64,000 bases of DNA, taken from the NCBI GenBank assembly GCA_003342895.1, contig PTFA01000081.1:2093763-2157762 (forward strand), in the 5' to 3' direction. A program made the position numbers and the translations under genes. Positions 10,584 through 21,740 of the stretch are shown in pieces. The notes below the pieces were generated by a model that searched no databases, was not told where the DNA came from, and saw nothing but the letters and a program-made list of their open reading frames with translations. This DNA is from Casuarius casuarius (Eukaryota; Chordata; Aves; Casuariiformes; Casuariidae). Position 1 is the first letter of the stretch. Every line of letters begins with the position of its first letter.

Positions 10584-11315
10584 CTAGACACAGACAAGAG
10601 ACAGGCGGGTTTAGCCAAAAAGCAGGACCAGCTACGTGACTAACACACTGCCTGCGGCCCACGCGGTCCACCCAAGGCTCAAATTAGGCCGAACAGCCAC
10701 CGTGCCCCGCCGAGGCCTCCTAAACGCCCGAGGTGCACAGCCACCGCTTCGCCCGCTCCCCCAAGCCCCTGCTGGGAAGAGGACGCAAAGGCAGAAAGAT
10801 GGTACCNGAGGAAGATGAAGCGTGTTTTGGAGCCCATCGGACACCTGCAGCCGCTCCGTGAGGGGGTGGCTGCAGAAGATGCCNTCTCCTGCCTTCCCCA
10901 AAGCTAAGCTGCCGGCTTTGGCCAAGCGCTGCAAATGCGCAAACCCTCCCCGCCGCCCTCGCTGCACCCCAAAGCCGGGGGAGCAGCAGAGGAGCAGACC
11001 AGAACAGGGAGGTTGCGCTTTAGACACAGAGGTACCGACCAAANGAAAGGGGAAAGAAACCTCCTCTCGTTAGCGGGACTCGCTTAACGACACGCCCAGG
11101 TGAGGAAGCTCTGTCTGCTGGAGAGGGTGGTGCACGTTTCCTCTGGCGCGCGGCCACCTCCGGCCCGTTACAGCCCTCCCCTCCCGGTCCCGCGGGCCAC
11201 GCTGCCGGGCGGCACCTGGAGACGGCCCCCGGGGAGGTCCCCAGGGCCACCATGTTCTGGGACGGCCACCACCAACCCTGCTTTTGCCCGAAGGCGAGGA
11301 CAGGCGGACACTTAC
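10584..11315 (-). other. SSBP3: SSBP3 intron (732 bases)
   Basis: Moderately GC-rich intron before the 36-base microexon. No further feature recognised. Confidence 0.7.
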
Positions 11316-11364
11316 TGAGTTAGCACTGCTGGGGTTAGGCCATGGTCTGCCAGCTCCCGGGCCC
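11316..11364 (-). CDS. SSBP3: SSBP3 exon, residues 239-255
   Basis: A 49-base exon that supplies the last base of a methionine codon and then encodes GPGAGRPWPNPSSANS. Acceptor TTACCTGCAG, donor GTAAGT. Human has NPNSANS as I recall, so one Asn-to-Ser difference is seen. Confidence 0.95.
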
Positions 11365-11529
11365 CTGCAGGTAAAATGAAACAGAAGAAAGCTCTGCTTA
11401 CGTCCTTCACGCCCATTCCCCCCTCCCTGGCACACGGAGGCAGCAAAGGGCAAACGGTTCCCAAAGCCACGTAAAGCGGGAGGCCGCGGGCGAGTATTCA
11501 CCGGGAAAAGTATCACGGATTGGCCTTAC

Positions 11530-11594
11530 ATGTTAATTCCAGGCATGCCGGGGCCTAAAGAGTTGGGTGGAGGTCTCATCCCGCTGCCGTAGTT
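11530..11594 (-). CDS. SSBP3: SSBP3 exon, residues 218-239
   Basis: A 65-base exon encoding NYGSGMRPPPNSLGPGMPGI then N and two bases of Met. Acceptor ATCATTGCAG, donor GTAAGG. It is separated from exon 11316-11364 by only 165 bases; the two form a 114-base in-frame unit. Confidence 0.96.
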
Positions 11595-14500
11595 CTGCAA
11601 TGATAACCAAGGATCAGTCTACCATAACGAGAAGGGAAACCGGAGAAGGAAAGAGAAGGGAAAAAAACAAACAAACAAAAACAAGAGGGTTAGTTTGTGA
11701 AAATGAACTCCGATTTAAAAAAAAAAAAATTAGATGATGATGAACATACAAGCAATCAGCAACTGCAAAAAAAGAAACCCGCCAGGGCGCCTGGCTGCGA
11801 GACGTAGCTGCAGGCAGGCACACGGGGAGGGAGGCCAGCTGCACCCCACCAGCGCCCCGGCGGCGGGGGGAAAGCCGCCCCCTCCGCTCCCGGACACAGC
11901 TCAGCTCCCGGCCCCGGGGCACGAGAGGGACGCGCTTGTTTTTGCGGGAGAAAACAGGGACGGAAGGAGAAAAGCTGCTGCCGCTGCTTGGATGATTATC
12001 GCTGCAGCGAAAGGAGGAAGGAAAAGGATGCCAAGAGCACAAACACTCCTAGGAGCTTCCCCGAGCCAGGAGAGCATCCTGTTCTCCTTGGATTACGTCT
12101 GGAGCAGGGTAAAAAAAGCAAGGTTTGTTTTCATGTTGCTGCAGAGCTCTCTGCTTAAATCCTGCCTGCAGAGGCGTGCGGCCCTGGAGCAGCGAGGCCG
12201 GCCGAGACGCGCCGGACCCCGCGCAGGCTGCTCCTCCTCTCGGCTCCGGAAAGGGCGCGAGGAGGAGGATGAGGAGGAGAAGGGCATTGGGACGGGAAGA
12301 AGGCACAGGACTCGCTGACTGCCCGGTTTCCGACTGGGAGCGCGGCTCCTCTGCTGACACCAACTCCTCCCAAGGCCCCGCTCCCGGGGGCGAGCCAGCC
12401 CGCCTTGCCACCTGCGCTGCGTCTTTCTGAGCAGTATTTCACTCATTTAGGGAAAAACAGCCAGGGCGGGAGAGGGGGATCGCTGGGCACGTCATAGTTC
12501 ACAGCTCCCCAGAGGGCTCAAACCTGAACTTCAAGCACGTCCTTGAGCGCTGTTGACTTTTTCCTGGATTTATGCGCACACTGAAGTGCACTGCTCTGCT
12601 GAGGGCATCTCTAAGTTTGGGTCGAGGAGGCAGGAGAGGCTTTCCCCAAATAAACTACTAGCACGTCCTTAATTGATCAAAACTCCAGCCATTTACACCG
12701 AATAGCAGCGGCAAACCCCATGTGAAGAAACCCCTCAGCCTTTCTAATGGGAGCAGAAAGGATGGACACGAAGCCATCCGAAAGATGCTCGCGAAGGGCG
12801 GCAGAGAGCCGCCGCCGCGCCGAGCGACCCGCGCGCCGGGCTCCGGCAGGATGCAAGCACGAACCAGCGAGTTGTGAAACCTTTTAATAGGGGCACGATG
12901 CATCTAATCCCGGCATCGCTAACCAGGGCCTCCGCACGCAGAGGTAAAACTACAACTACCAAAGGGAAAAAGCGGCGCTGTTAGGTTGTAAGAGATGATT
13001 AACAGCCAGCGGATAAGCGATGGTTGTTGTCAGGACACCAGGATGTCCTGGCTGGATACTTTGCTGCCATTTGGAATAACTTTTAGGTAATATTTGGGAA
13101 GGTGCTGATGCAAAGCTTTTTTTTTCTTCTTTTTAAAGGTAGCTGGGAGGCACTGGGCATGCAGGGTGCTATAGGCTGATGATTTTGGTTCAATATTTTT
13201 GATAATTTCTTGCACACACTAACGCTCTCGCGCCCGTCGCTGGATCGCTTCGGAGAAACAGCACCCCGCCAGCACCAGATTGGGAAGCCAATACATCCGT
13301 TTACGCAGTTGCACTTCTCGAAGGGAAGACTACATTTTTAAAAAGCTCTCTCTAATGTACGTACACAGGGAATGGCAGAGTAAAAAATAAAGCTCCGAAA
13401 ATTTCACAACTCTTCTCGTCTCCCAGACCTGCCACCATCCCACACAGCGCTCGGCGCAGCGCCGCCGCTTCCAAGTTTCACGGCAATCTTTTCAAGTTGG
13501 AAGCGAGCAGCCGCCTTCAGCCAAACCGCGGAGAGCATCCAGAACCTTCCCGGCACGCTTTTCTTGGCTGCGGCCACTGCAACAAATGCCATTTTTTTTC
13601 TAATCCGGCTTGAGGGAGCGCTGCAAGTGCAGAAGCAGCTCGCGCGTCCCCGGCCACCCCGGCGCAGTCGGATGGTGGCCTTGGCCGTGAAACGCTGCTA
13701 GTGGCGTTTTCCCCTCTACGATGGCTCTGCTGGATGCCCGGCCCGCGGTGACGGACCTGCACCTATAATCTGGGCTCTCCTCCCTTCTCGGGCTCACGTT
13801 AAGAAGAAATGACACAACTCTTTTTTACGCAATACTCGTTTTTAGCTCAACAGTCTCAAGGGGAAAAACAAACCCGAACTCGAACACACACACTCGGCTC
13901 TGACAGACTGATCCTAGCACTGCAAGCTCGACGTAGGCGACAATGCAGAGAGGATAAACCTACAACCGAAATATGGTAATCTGTTTTTCAAGTCTCTTAG
14001 AAGGAACAAACACAAGTGAGTCAACAGAGTAGCATGCAAATTTGCTTCTTAAAATGAATCAACAGAAAGACGGAATATATTAACCTAGATCTGCTTAATT
14101 TAGAGTTTACTCCTCCTTGGGCTGGCTCTCCCCTCCCTACCTTCCCTTCCTCGAGTAACTGAAGCAGGATTTGGTGTTACTGCAGTGTAAGAGACAACTT
14201 TGTTCTAGTTTGGACTACAGATCTGTGAAATTAAGTGGAGGGAGCTCTACTGTTTTTCCAAAGTCAAGAGCACACATATAAAAAAACCCGCTCAGACAAC
14301 CAAAACCAGGGCAGGTGTCTTCACAAGAGCAAACGAGCACTACAGTGTGCCGAATGCCTGGGAAAGGGCAGGAGCTCCTGAAACGCACCTGCAGGAAACG
14401 GAGAAAAGGCGACAGCACTTTCCCACAGCTCGCGGAGCAGCGAGCGAGGCACTGCTCTGCCTATCCTCCTCCTGCGGTGGAAGTGCCGAGGGGCCCCATC

Positions 14501-15100
14501 GACTTGCAAGTGAGGTTTTCCCTACAGAAACCACCTTTCCTCCTAAACGGAACAGTTCCATCACACCAACCTCTCTCCTTCTCCTCCTACTCCTCCAAAA
14601 AAATCCAAACGTAAAATGATTAAAATAGCAGAGAGCTCCAGAAGTCTGCAGAACTGGGCAGCAGGAGGAGAAATGAGCAGAGGAAAGAATTATTCCCCTG
14701 CTAAAGGTATCTTTCCATTTTTATTTATTTATTTTTAATGTAAGCATCCTTTCCCTTTCCTGCTGTTAGGGTCATAAGTATTTCCCAGGCACATTGCGTA
14801 ATGCACTCAAACGCTACAGCAGGCTCGGTGCTAAGTGGCATCCCCTTTGACTGAAGAGCAAGAGGGGGTTTGCAATACCCTTAATGAGGACGTGCAGCTT
14901 TGAAGACCTCACTAATGTTAAAAGGAGGGATTTCCAGATGCAAGACTAATGTAAAATGCATTAACACTAATGGGGGACAGGGGGGAAAACTCCCAGCCCT
15001 TTTAGCCCCCAGAGGTTGTTCAGATGGTGTTTGGCTTTTTCAGAGCCGTAAGATGCTATTTGGCTCTGGACGGAAGAAGAAATGCTCCGCTGAAGTTTAC
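11595..15100 (-). other. SSBP3: SSBP3 intron (3.5 kb)
   Basis: The intron between the exons for residues 192-217 and 218-239. It is CpG-rich near 11.8-12.4 kb and AT-rich from about 13.8 to 14.2 kb. It contains a perfect octamer ATGCAAAT (14034-14041) inside the 10-base palindrome GCAAATTTGC (14036-14045), and a short inverted repeat CAGGACA/TGTCCTG (13031-13050). No exon-like segment seen. Confidence 0.7.
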
Positions 15101-15177
15101 CTGTGGACCAGGACCCATGGGGCCCATCCCTCGGGGAGGATTCATCCTTTGCATGGGTCCGCCCATATTAGGGTGCC
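15101..15177 (-). CDS. SSBP3: SSBP3 exon, residues 192-217
   Basis: A 77-base exon completing a glycine codon and encoding HPNMGGPMQRMNPPRGMGPM then GPGPQ. Acceptor TTCCGACAG, donor GTAAAC. The intron to the preceding exon is just 107 bases, the shortest in the gene here. Confidence 0.97.
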
Positions 15178-15284
15178 CTGTCGGAAGGAAAGCAGGCACG
15201 TTACACGGGAGAACAGCGTACAGACCCCAAAATAACCGCTAGCAGGGAAGGGGGACACGTTTGAACCTCCTGGGTTGGATTTAC

Positions 15285-15351
15285 CTTGCTGTCGCGTGGG
15301 ATCCATCGAATTGGGCAGCAATGGCTGTGTACCAGGAACGGCCCCCGGAGG
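15285..15351 (-). CDS. SSBP3: SSBP3 exon, residues 170-192
   Basis: A 67-base exon encoding PPGAVPGTQPLLPNSMDPTR then QQ and the first base of glycine. Acceptor AATGTGTAG, donor GTAAAT. Human has PPGGVPGTQ as I recall. With exon 15101-15177 it gives a 144-base in-frame unit. Confidence 0.96.
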
Positions 15352-16862
15352 CTACACATTGAAATAAGGGGAGGAAGATAAAAACAAACAAACAAAAACC
15401 CCCAGAACTAAACAAAACAAGACCCCAGAACAAGACCCCAGGCTAATCCTGGCCAATATGCAGCCCACGCATACAGACCCAGCTCAAGGCTTCGCGCTTT
15501 CCAGGGGTACCGGGTTATTTGGCGTGCTCCCCGCGATGCAACGCCCTTCGTGTCGCGGCACGACCTTTGCTTTGATAGCCCTCCTGCTTTCTCTTGCAAA
15601 CACCCTTTAAAAAAACCCAGACCAGATGCCACCGTTTCCTCCCTCCCCTTAGCCTGCAAGCGGGCAGGCTGCAACCTCCTCCCTATTTTTGGAGCCAGGG
15701 GGGAAACCCTGGGCTGAGCGGGGCAGGAGCGTCAAAGCCGGGAGCGAAAGGAGCCGGGCAGCGCCGTTTCGAGGTATTTACATAGCACCGTGGCCAAATT
15801 ATGTTTGTTAAAGTGATTTATTTGCTAACGAAGGGGAGACACTTCATCTGCGGAAGATTAGCTCTCAGTCTTCCTGACGCGCTCGGGAGCGGTGAAAGCG
15901 GACACTTACTCCTGTGGTTTTAGCTCCGCTGCTCCCCCCTCCCCAAATCCCCGTGCCGCAGTATCTCCCGCTGCTTGAGCAAAGCATAGCTGCAGCCTGG
16001 GCGCCTCCAGCCAAGCCAAAATTCGCCCAATCCGCCAACGGAGGACAGACCCCAATGGCAGGTTTCTGGCAGCTTGGAAGATGGGAGGCAAGCGGAGGAT
16101 AAACCAAGCTTGTTTCTAAAACGAATTACACGCTACTTTTTGTTAAAAAGAAATTAGAGGAAGCCTGTGATTAGGTTGTTGCTGCCCAGATCTTGCCAGC
16201 ACAGTTTTAAACCTCATAAATGACTAAACTCGACACGACGGTCTTAGCGTATGGGGTGGAGCTCTGGGTTCACAGCGGCACCAACGAACTGTCACTGTTT
16301 CGGCTGGGATAAGAGGATAAACCTCACCCCCAAAATTCAGGAGTGACCTGCACCACCCGAGCTTGCAGCCGATGGAAGCGCTGGGTGAACCCAGCAGCAG
16401 GGTCATCTCCATCGCTTTAATTTCCTGCGGTCCCAGGGAAAGCGCGCACGGGGCGAGCGCCCGCGTGGTCTCAGCCCGGCACGGCACAACGTGCCTCCAC
16501 CAGCCGCGGGACCCTGGTGGGACAACCTCCGAGGAGCCCAGCGCCGCGGGAGACCACAAAGGCAGCGCCGCTTCAGCTGGAAGCTCAGCGCGCGAGAAGC
16601 TGCTGGCAAGGAGAAGCAAACGTGGCAGGCGCCAGACTGACATTTACTCCCCGCACGCGGCTGCGTCTCAGCGAACGGCTGCTTGACGCTTAATGCTCCA
16701 CCGGCAGCAGCAAGCGGGGCGTCTCGGGGAAGCGGTGACACCTCTCAATCAAACGCGGGCAGCGTTTCCAGGGCCTCCTCGGCTGCCTGGTCCTCGCCCC
16801 GCTTTCCCCCCCCGACGAAACCCCAGCAGCCCCCCGGGGCGGGCGGGGAAGGGGTGCAGTAC
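15352..16862 (-). other. SSBP3: SSBP3 intron (1.5 kb)
   Basis: Mostly GC-rich with pyrimidine-rich segments. No exon, repeat or RNA gene recognised. Confidence 0.7.
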
Positions 16863-16922
16863 CTGGTTGCCCATTCTGATGGGGGGCCGGGGACCTCCTG
16901 CGTAGCGCGGCGACATGAAAGG
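16863..16922 (-). CDS. SSBP3: SSBP3 60-base exon, residues 150-169 (candidate cassette)
   Basis: A 60-base phase 0-0 exon encoding PFMSPRYAGGPRPPIRMGNQ. Acceptor ACTTGCAG, donor GTACTG (weak at positions +4 to +6). Its 20 residues equal the length difference between the 388- and 368-residue human isoforms that I remember, so it is probably skipped in some transcripts. A T20 tract lies 124 bases upstream on the coding strand. Confidence 0.96.
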
Positions 16923-17643
16923 CTGCAAGTACACAAAAGTGAGTTCAGCAAGGAGCCGCAAGGAGACAGCGCGTCCCACGCAAAGGCCGGTTAGACTTTA
17001 CACATTTGTCTGCAGAAATGCCTTTTTAAAAAAGTAAGTTTAAATTAAAAAAAAAAAAAAAAAAAAGTGTTCGGAGTCCGTTTTTCAACGTTTTCCGTAG
17101 ATTTATTACTGTTTGAGAGACCATCTGACATACTTCGACAACACTGCACGAGGCTGTTAAAATCAGTGCACGGGAAACCCTGAACATTAGATAGTGTCCA
17201 AGTTAAAATAAATAATAATAATAAAAAAAAGTGGCAAATAAGCACATACAGACACGCACAAAAAAAATCCCCAATGCTACGTACCAAAAAAAGAAGAAAC
17301 ACTTAAGTTACTTTTTGCAATTGCTGCTACTAACAGAAGGTTAAAAACCCCTGTGAAGTCAAACTTTGCAGGCTACCTCGGGGAGGTAAAATTGTCTCAT
17401 ACCCACGATTGACTTCTCAGTCCGTTGCCAACTGCACACACAAAAACTGGGAGGAAACCAACATTTCATATCGGAGCTGGGGTGACCACGAGAGAGCAGA
17501 AAAACCAAAACGAGAGCATCTCGAGGGGCCGGGGAGCCCCGGCAGCGGATCCGGCCCGGCTCGCCCGGGAGGCCGGGCGACGTCCCCGCGTGCCGACAGA
17601 GCGGAATCGAGCGCCCGGCCCTGCACACCGCTAGGGTCTTTAC
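16923..17643 (-). other. SSBP3: SSBP3 intron (721 bases)
   Basis: Lies between the two candidate cassette exons and holds the T20 tract described separately. Nothing else recognised. Confidence 0.7.
17047..17066 (-). repeat. poly-T (T20) upstream of exon 16863-16922
   Basis: A run of 20 A on the plus strand, hence U20 in the SSBP3 pre-mRNA, 124 bases before the 60-base exon. Confidence 0.95.
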
Positions 17644-17724
17644 CTGACTGTGGGGTCCCATCATGCTGTTAGGGTTGTGAGGTGGAGGCTGTGCGTGTGG
17701 CGAGGGCTGTGAACCAGGCGGTCC
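17644..17724 (-). CDS. SSBP3: SSBP3 81-base exon, residues 123-149 (candidate cassette)
   Basis: An 81-base phase 0-0 exon encoding GPPGSQPSPHAQPPPHNPNS then MMGPHSQ. Acceptor CTGACCTCACAG, donor GTAAAG. From memory, SSBP2 lacks this segment and the 361-residue human SSBP3 isoform lacks exactly 27 residues, so this is the probable alternative exon. Human has NPSS where this has NPNS. A T30 tract sits just upstream on the coding strand. Confidence 0.96.
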
Positions 17725-17780
17725 CTGTGAGGTCAGACAGCAGAAGGAGGTTATGGATTAGCACATGAAAGCGCAGAAAG

Positions 17781-17783
<3 letters not shown>

Positions 17784-17813
<30 letters not shown>
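17784..17813 (-). repeat. poly-T (T30) upstream of exon 17644-17724
   Basis: An uninterrupted run of 30 A on the plus strand, U30 in the pre-mRNA, ending 59 bases before the acceptor of the 81-base exon. Run length may be inexact because of assembly slippage. Confidence 0.9.
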
Positions 17814-17817
<4 letters not shown>

Positions 17818-18814
17818 TCGCTGGTGGAGCTGTTTTGTCGGGAAGCCAGTTCTCAAGGCTTTTTTGGTTTTTGTTTTTTCCCTCCTTTTCCGTGGGTTTC
17901 TGTTCATTTTGTAACTAAACAGCGAATAACGATATATGCAAAAAAAGAAAAAAAATCAGAACATCTGTCAAAGTACAGCAGCCACATTACAGTAAACGGT
18001 TCAGCAGCTCAACCAAGCCGGCAACGATAAACACACAGGGCTACACTTTGCAAGGGCGTGCAGCGAGAGCGAAAAATAGGCAGGAGAGGACCAGAGCGGC
18101 TGGGGAACACAGAAAAACCCCCAGACCAAAAATAATTCTTTCCTCTCTCCTCCCATGTTTTCCCGAAGGTAGCAAACACCTTCCAGGGCTTCCTTTCTGA
18201 CCCGAGGGTCCACGGTGTATCCGAGATTGTAAAGCTAGGGGAGAGGCTTAAAATTTGATGAAAAGCAGGTCCCACATCCGTGCCGGGCGCTTTGAACCCG
18301 GAGCCGAGGTCGGCTCGGAGGCACGGACGGCGCAGCCCAACCACTTGTACATGCAGGGCCGTACGGTTACCCTTTAAGGATGCGATAGCCTTCCCCAAGA
18401 TGAATTACCTAATGATGCAAGTAAAATTTGAGTAAAGCAATACTAAAGATGTCTGGGGGAAAAAAGAAAGATTAGTTCATGTAGGTTTTGAACACTGCAA
18501 TGCAGCAGTTTCTGACATTTTGGGGTTGAACGCCCACTTTTCTACCCCCCCATTTAAAGCACAAAATGAAAGATTGCTTGGAAAAACTGCGAGCTTGGTG
18601 CAAGAACGTACTGGTGCATGTTAACATAAGGGAAAAAAGTATTTTCGAGTCGAAGAATGTGTAATTGGTAGAGAAAGCAAAAAGCTTTGTGAGTACGTTA
18701 TGCGAAGCAATGGCACGCTCCAGGAAAAGGCTCGGGAGCAGATGTTCTGTACCTGCCTCGTTACTAATTTCAACAAGTGTTCGCCTTCTAGCTGCTGCCA
18801 GCAATGGCATGGTT

Positions 18815-19005
18815 TGTTACCATGAGCAATTTTCTTAATTAACAGACATTAATTAGCCATTTAGCAATTTTGCAAGCATTTGTTTAGCAGCTTTCCTAAA
18901 CATGAATACCACTGTGATAATGGTACTGATTAGAGGGTCCCCTAATTAACAGTACAGGGAAGGAAAATTGAAATCACATAAATTAAAAAGGGAGGGGAAG
19001 TTAAT
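18815..19005. promoter_or_regulatory. AT-rich island with TAATTA motifs (candidate enhancer)
   Basis: Three TTAATTA/TAATTA homeodomain-type sites occur within about 130 bases (near 18835, 18849 and 18943) in non-repetitive AT-rich sequence. Regulatory function is inferred from motif density only. Confidence 0.3.
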
Positions 19006-21639
19006 GAAGGCAGGACATATTTGCACCTGCAAATCTTTTGTACTACGGAAACTTGAGTGCAATGTAAATAAAGTAAGAGGATTTTTTTTTTCTCCCCCTG
19101 AACTGTTACGCAGAGTGATGTAGCCAAACAGATTTAAACAAACAGCCTCCTGCCAGGCTTCCAGATATAGCGTAAGTGGTCATGGAGATGCAGTCATGCC
19201 ATCGCACAACTTGCTCTACCGCCTCTTTTCCGAAGAGGCGAACAAGAGCGGCCTCTGCCCCTCCGGACACCCAACTCGCTTTGGTGCAAGGGGAGTTTGC
19301 ATGTTCAGGGAGAAAACCAGACCCGGACCCCGCCGTTTTTAACGTGCAAGAGAAGCGCCGAGCNCAGAAGGGGTGAACAAGGCTCGGACTACGAACAAGG
19401 TCCTTTCTGCGCATCGCAGCTACGGGATTTGGGGTAGGGAAGAAGGACAAGGATGAATGAGCAGCACAAGATGGGAAGGACAAGCCAGGACTCTCCAAGG
19501 GTCCTCCAGTGCCACCAACCCATGAGGCGGAAAATCCTGCGAAACGCATGCTTTGTGCCCCAAAATTCCTTCTCTGCACGAGGTCCTTTTTCTCCGTGCC
19601 CCAGCNCCGCGGCTCGGGTTTGAAGGAGAGCTGGGCCCCACGTGCCCGCGGCGAGCGGTAGGGTGAGCACACGTTGCGGGCGCTGGAGATGTTCCCACCT
19701 GCATCNCCTTTCGTTGGACAGGGAGGTGGCATTTTGGAGCTGCAGTTCAAGTCTTCAAAGCAAGCAGTGTTTATTTATTTTAGAGAAACTGGAATAAAAG
19801 TGTCCATAAAGGAAACACCAGCATTTTCACCGGGGGAAAAAACAAAACCGCACAGCATACAGCAATTAGATCTTGAGAGCATCAGATGTTTGTGCTCCTG
19901 AATGCATTANGGGGGATGCGTCCCTGCCCTCTCGCCTCCAGCACGCCGAGCGGGGAAGAGCCCTGTCCTCACCGGGAGCACGCAGAACTTTTTCCCTAAG
20001 CCGCTAGCGTTAATTAAAGGCACGAGGAGATCAATCTGAGCATTTAAGACTGATGGGCAAGCGCTTTATGGCAATTCACATCTCCCAGTTCCTTCCCGGG
20101 GAGGGGAGAGGAGGAGGTAAAGCNGTCTTGGATTGCATCCTCCCCGCACGCTTCCAAGCACACCCTCGCTCGCTCCCCTCGTGCGCCGCGCTTAATCCCC
20201 CGACTGCTCACAGTTTGCCAAAATACAGCGGAGTGCAAAGAGCAGCAGCGGTTAATTGATTCCTGGCCAAGAAACTCCGGGCCGCCCCCACCCTCTCGAC
20301 TTCCCCGGCAGCGCAGACAGTAACGGCCTTGTGCAAGCTGCGAGCGCGCGAGAAATAGTAACGCACTCCCAGGAAATTCAAGACTTTATGAAGCATTTTG
20401 TTGGCAAGCGGCACAGGGCAGTAAACAGGCTCCTCACGGTCGCATTACCCCGCCGTAGTAATGCTCCCGACAGCTACTTCTGGCTAATGTAACTGCAGAT
20501 GTACGGCTTGTGCAAACATCTCGGCGACTGCTGCGTGCTCCCTCAACTCGTAATGCAGCAGGGGAGGAGCTGCACGGGCCTTTTTCTTTTTTTTTTTCTT
20601 TTTCAAAACAGCAAAAACAAGAAGCATCTGAAACGTTTGTGACTTCCTGGGGCTGCTAAAGCCACGCTGCGGGGACAAAATCCGCCGCCGCGGCTTGGCC
20701 CTCCAAGCACTTGCGGCCCCNCTTCAGATGGGCGACTACTTCTCGGCCAGAGACGCAGAACCTCTGTGTGCCGTCACCTCTGCGAACATCNGCAGATGTT
20801 ACAACACGACCAGGGCTGCCCTTCAGCTGAGGATGCCTGCCCACCTGAATGCTTCAGCGTCTATTTAGGAGGCAAAGTTACAGGCCGGAGCTGTGGCTTC
20901 AGGCTCTTTGCAGACCCAAGCAGACAGCCCAGTACCCATCTACGCTAACTGCCCATTTCCTCGGACCACGTCAACTGGGAACACCTTCAACGCAGAGGCA
21001 GTGCTAGCAACGTTGGAGATCTCTGTTCACATCAGTCTTCCCTGTGCTTTGGCAAGCTTTGGTTTAATGTGTTACATGGAAGGTTATTCTTTACCTTCCT
21101 TCAGCTACTTCAAAAAAAAAAACCCAACCCAAAACATCTAAAACAGTGTTAGGAGAAATTGTTTCAGATAGCTCTAGGTTTTCCAGCCTACCTGTCAAAC
21201 TCATCTCTATTTAATTTTTTTCCTCTTTACTACAGGGACTTTAAAAGACAAATCTGGACTATTAGATGACAGAAGTTCGCTGCTGCTGCTTTATACCTGG
21301 AGTTTCCATGTGATCAGATTATTTCCACTCTGTCTTTCACGAGCTCAACTTCTCAAAGTTCTTGTAAAATATTAAACATGGAAAATTGCAGCAGCGATCA
21401 TAGTTCTGCATGTGTCAATTTATGTTTCGAGAGTAATTCACCACAAATGGATCATGTTTTATGGGCCACATACTTTCAGCTAATGGTGGAGTTTCGGTAT
21501 TTAAAAACATTTCCAAGTACCTCTGGGGGTGGCAGAACGAGGCAGAACGGTATAAGGAGGCAAAGCATCGATGCAACAAGACACCAACAGCTCAGAGTTA
21601 GCAATAGGAAAGTGTCTTGCATTTTAAAAACTGTCTCTC

Positions 21640-21740
21640 TCTGCCTACCGGTTTCAACATTAGAACATACCAAGATAAATTAAANGAACATTAATTAAAG
21701 ATTAATTAATTTTTAATTTTTTAGCTTAATTGCCCGCAGA
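21640..21740. promoter_or_regulatory. TAATTA-rich cluster
   Basis: Several overlapping ATTAATTA-like motifs and T/A tracts in about 50 bases (21685-21730). This could be a homeodomain site cluster or just AT-rich low-complexity DNA. Confidence 0.2.
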
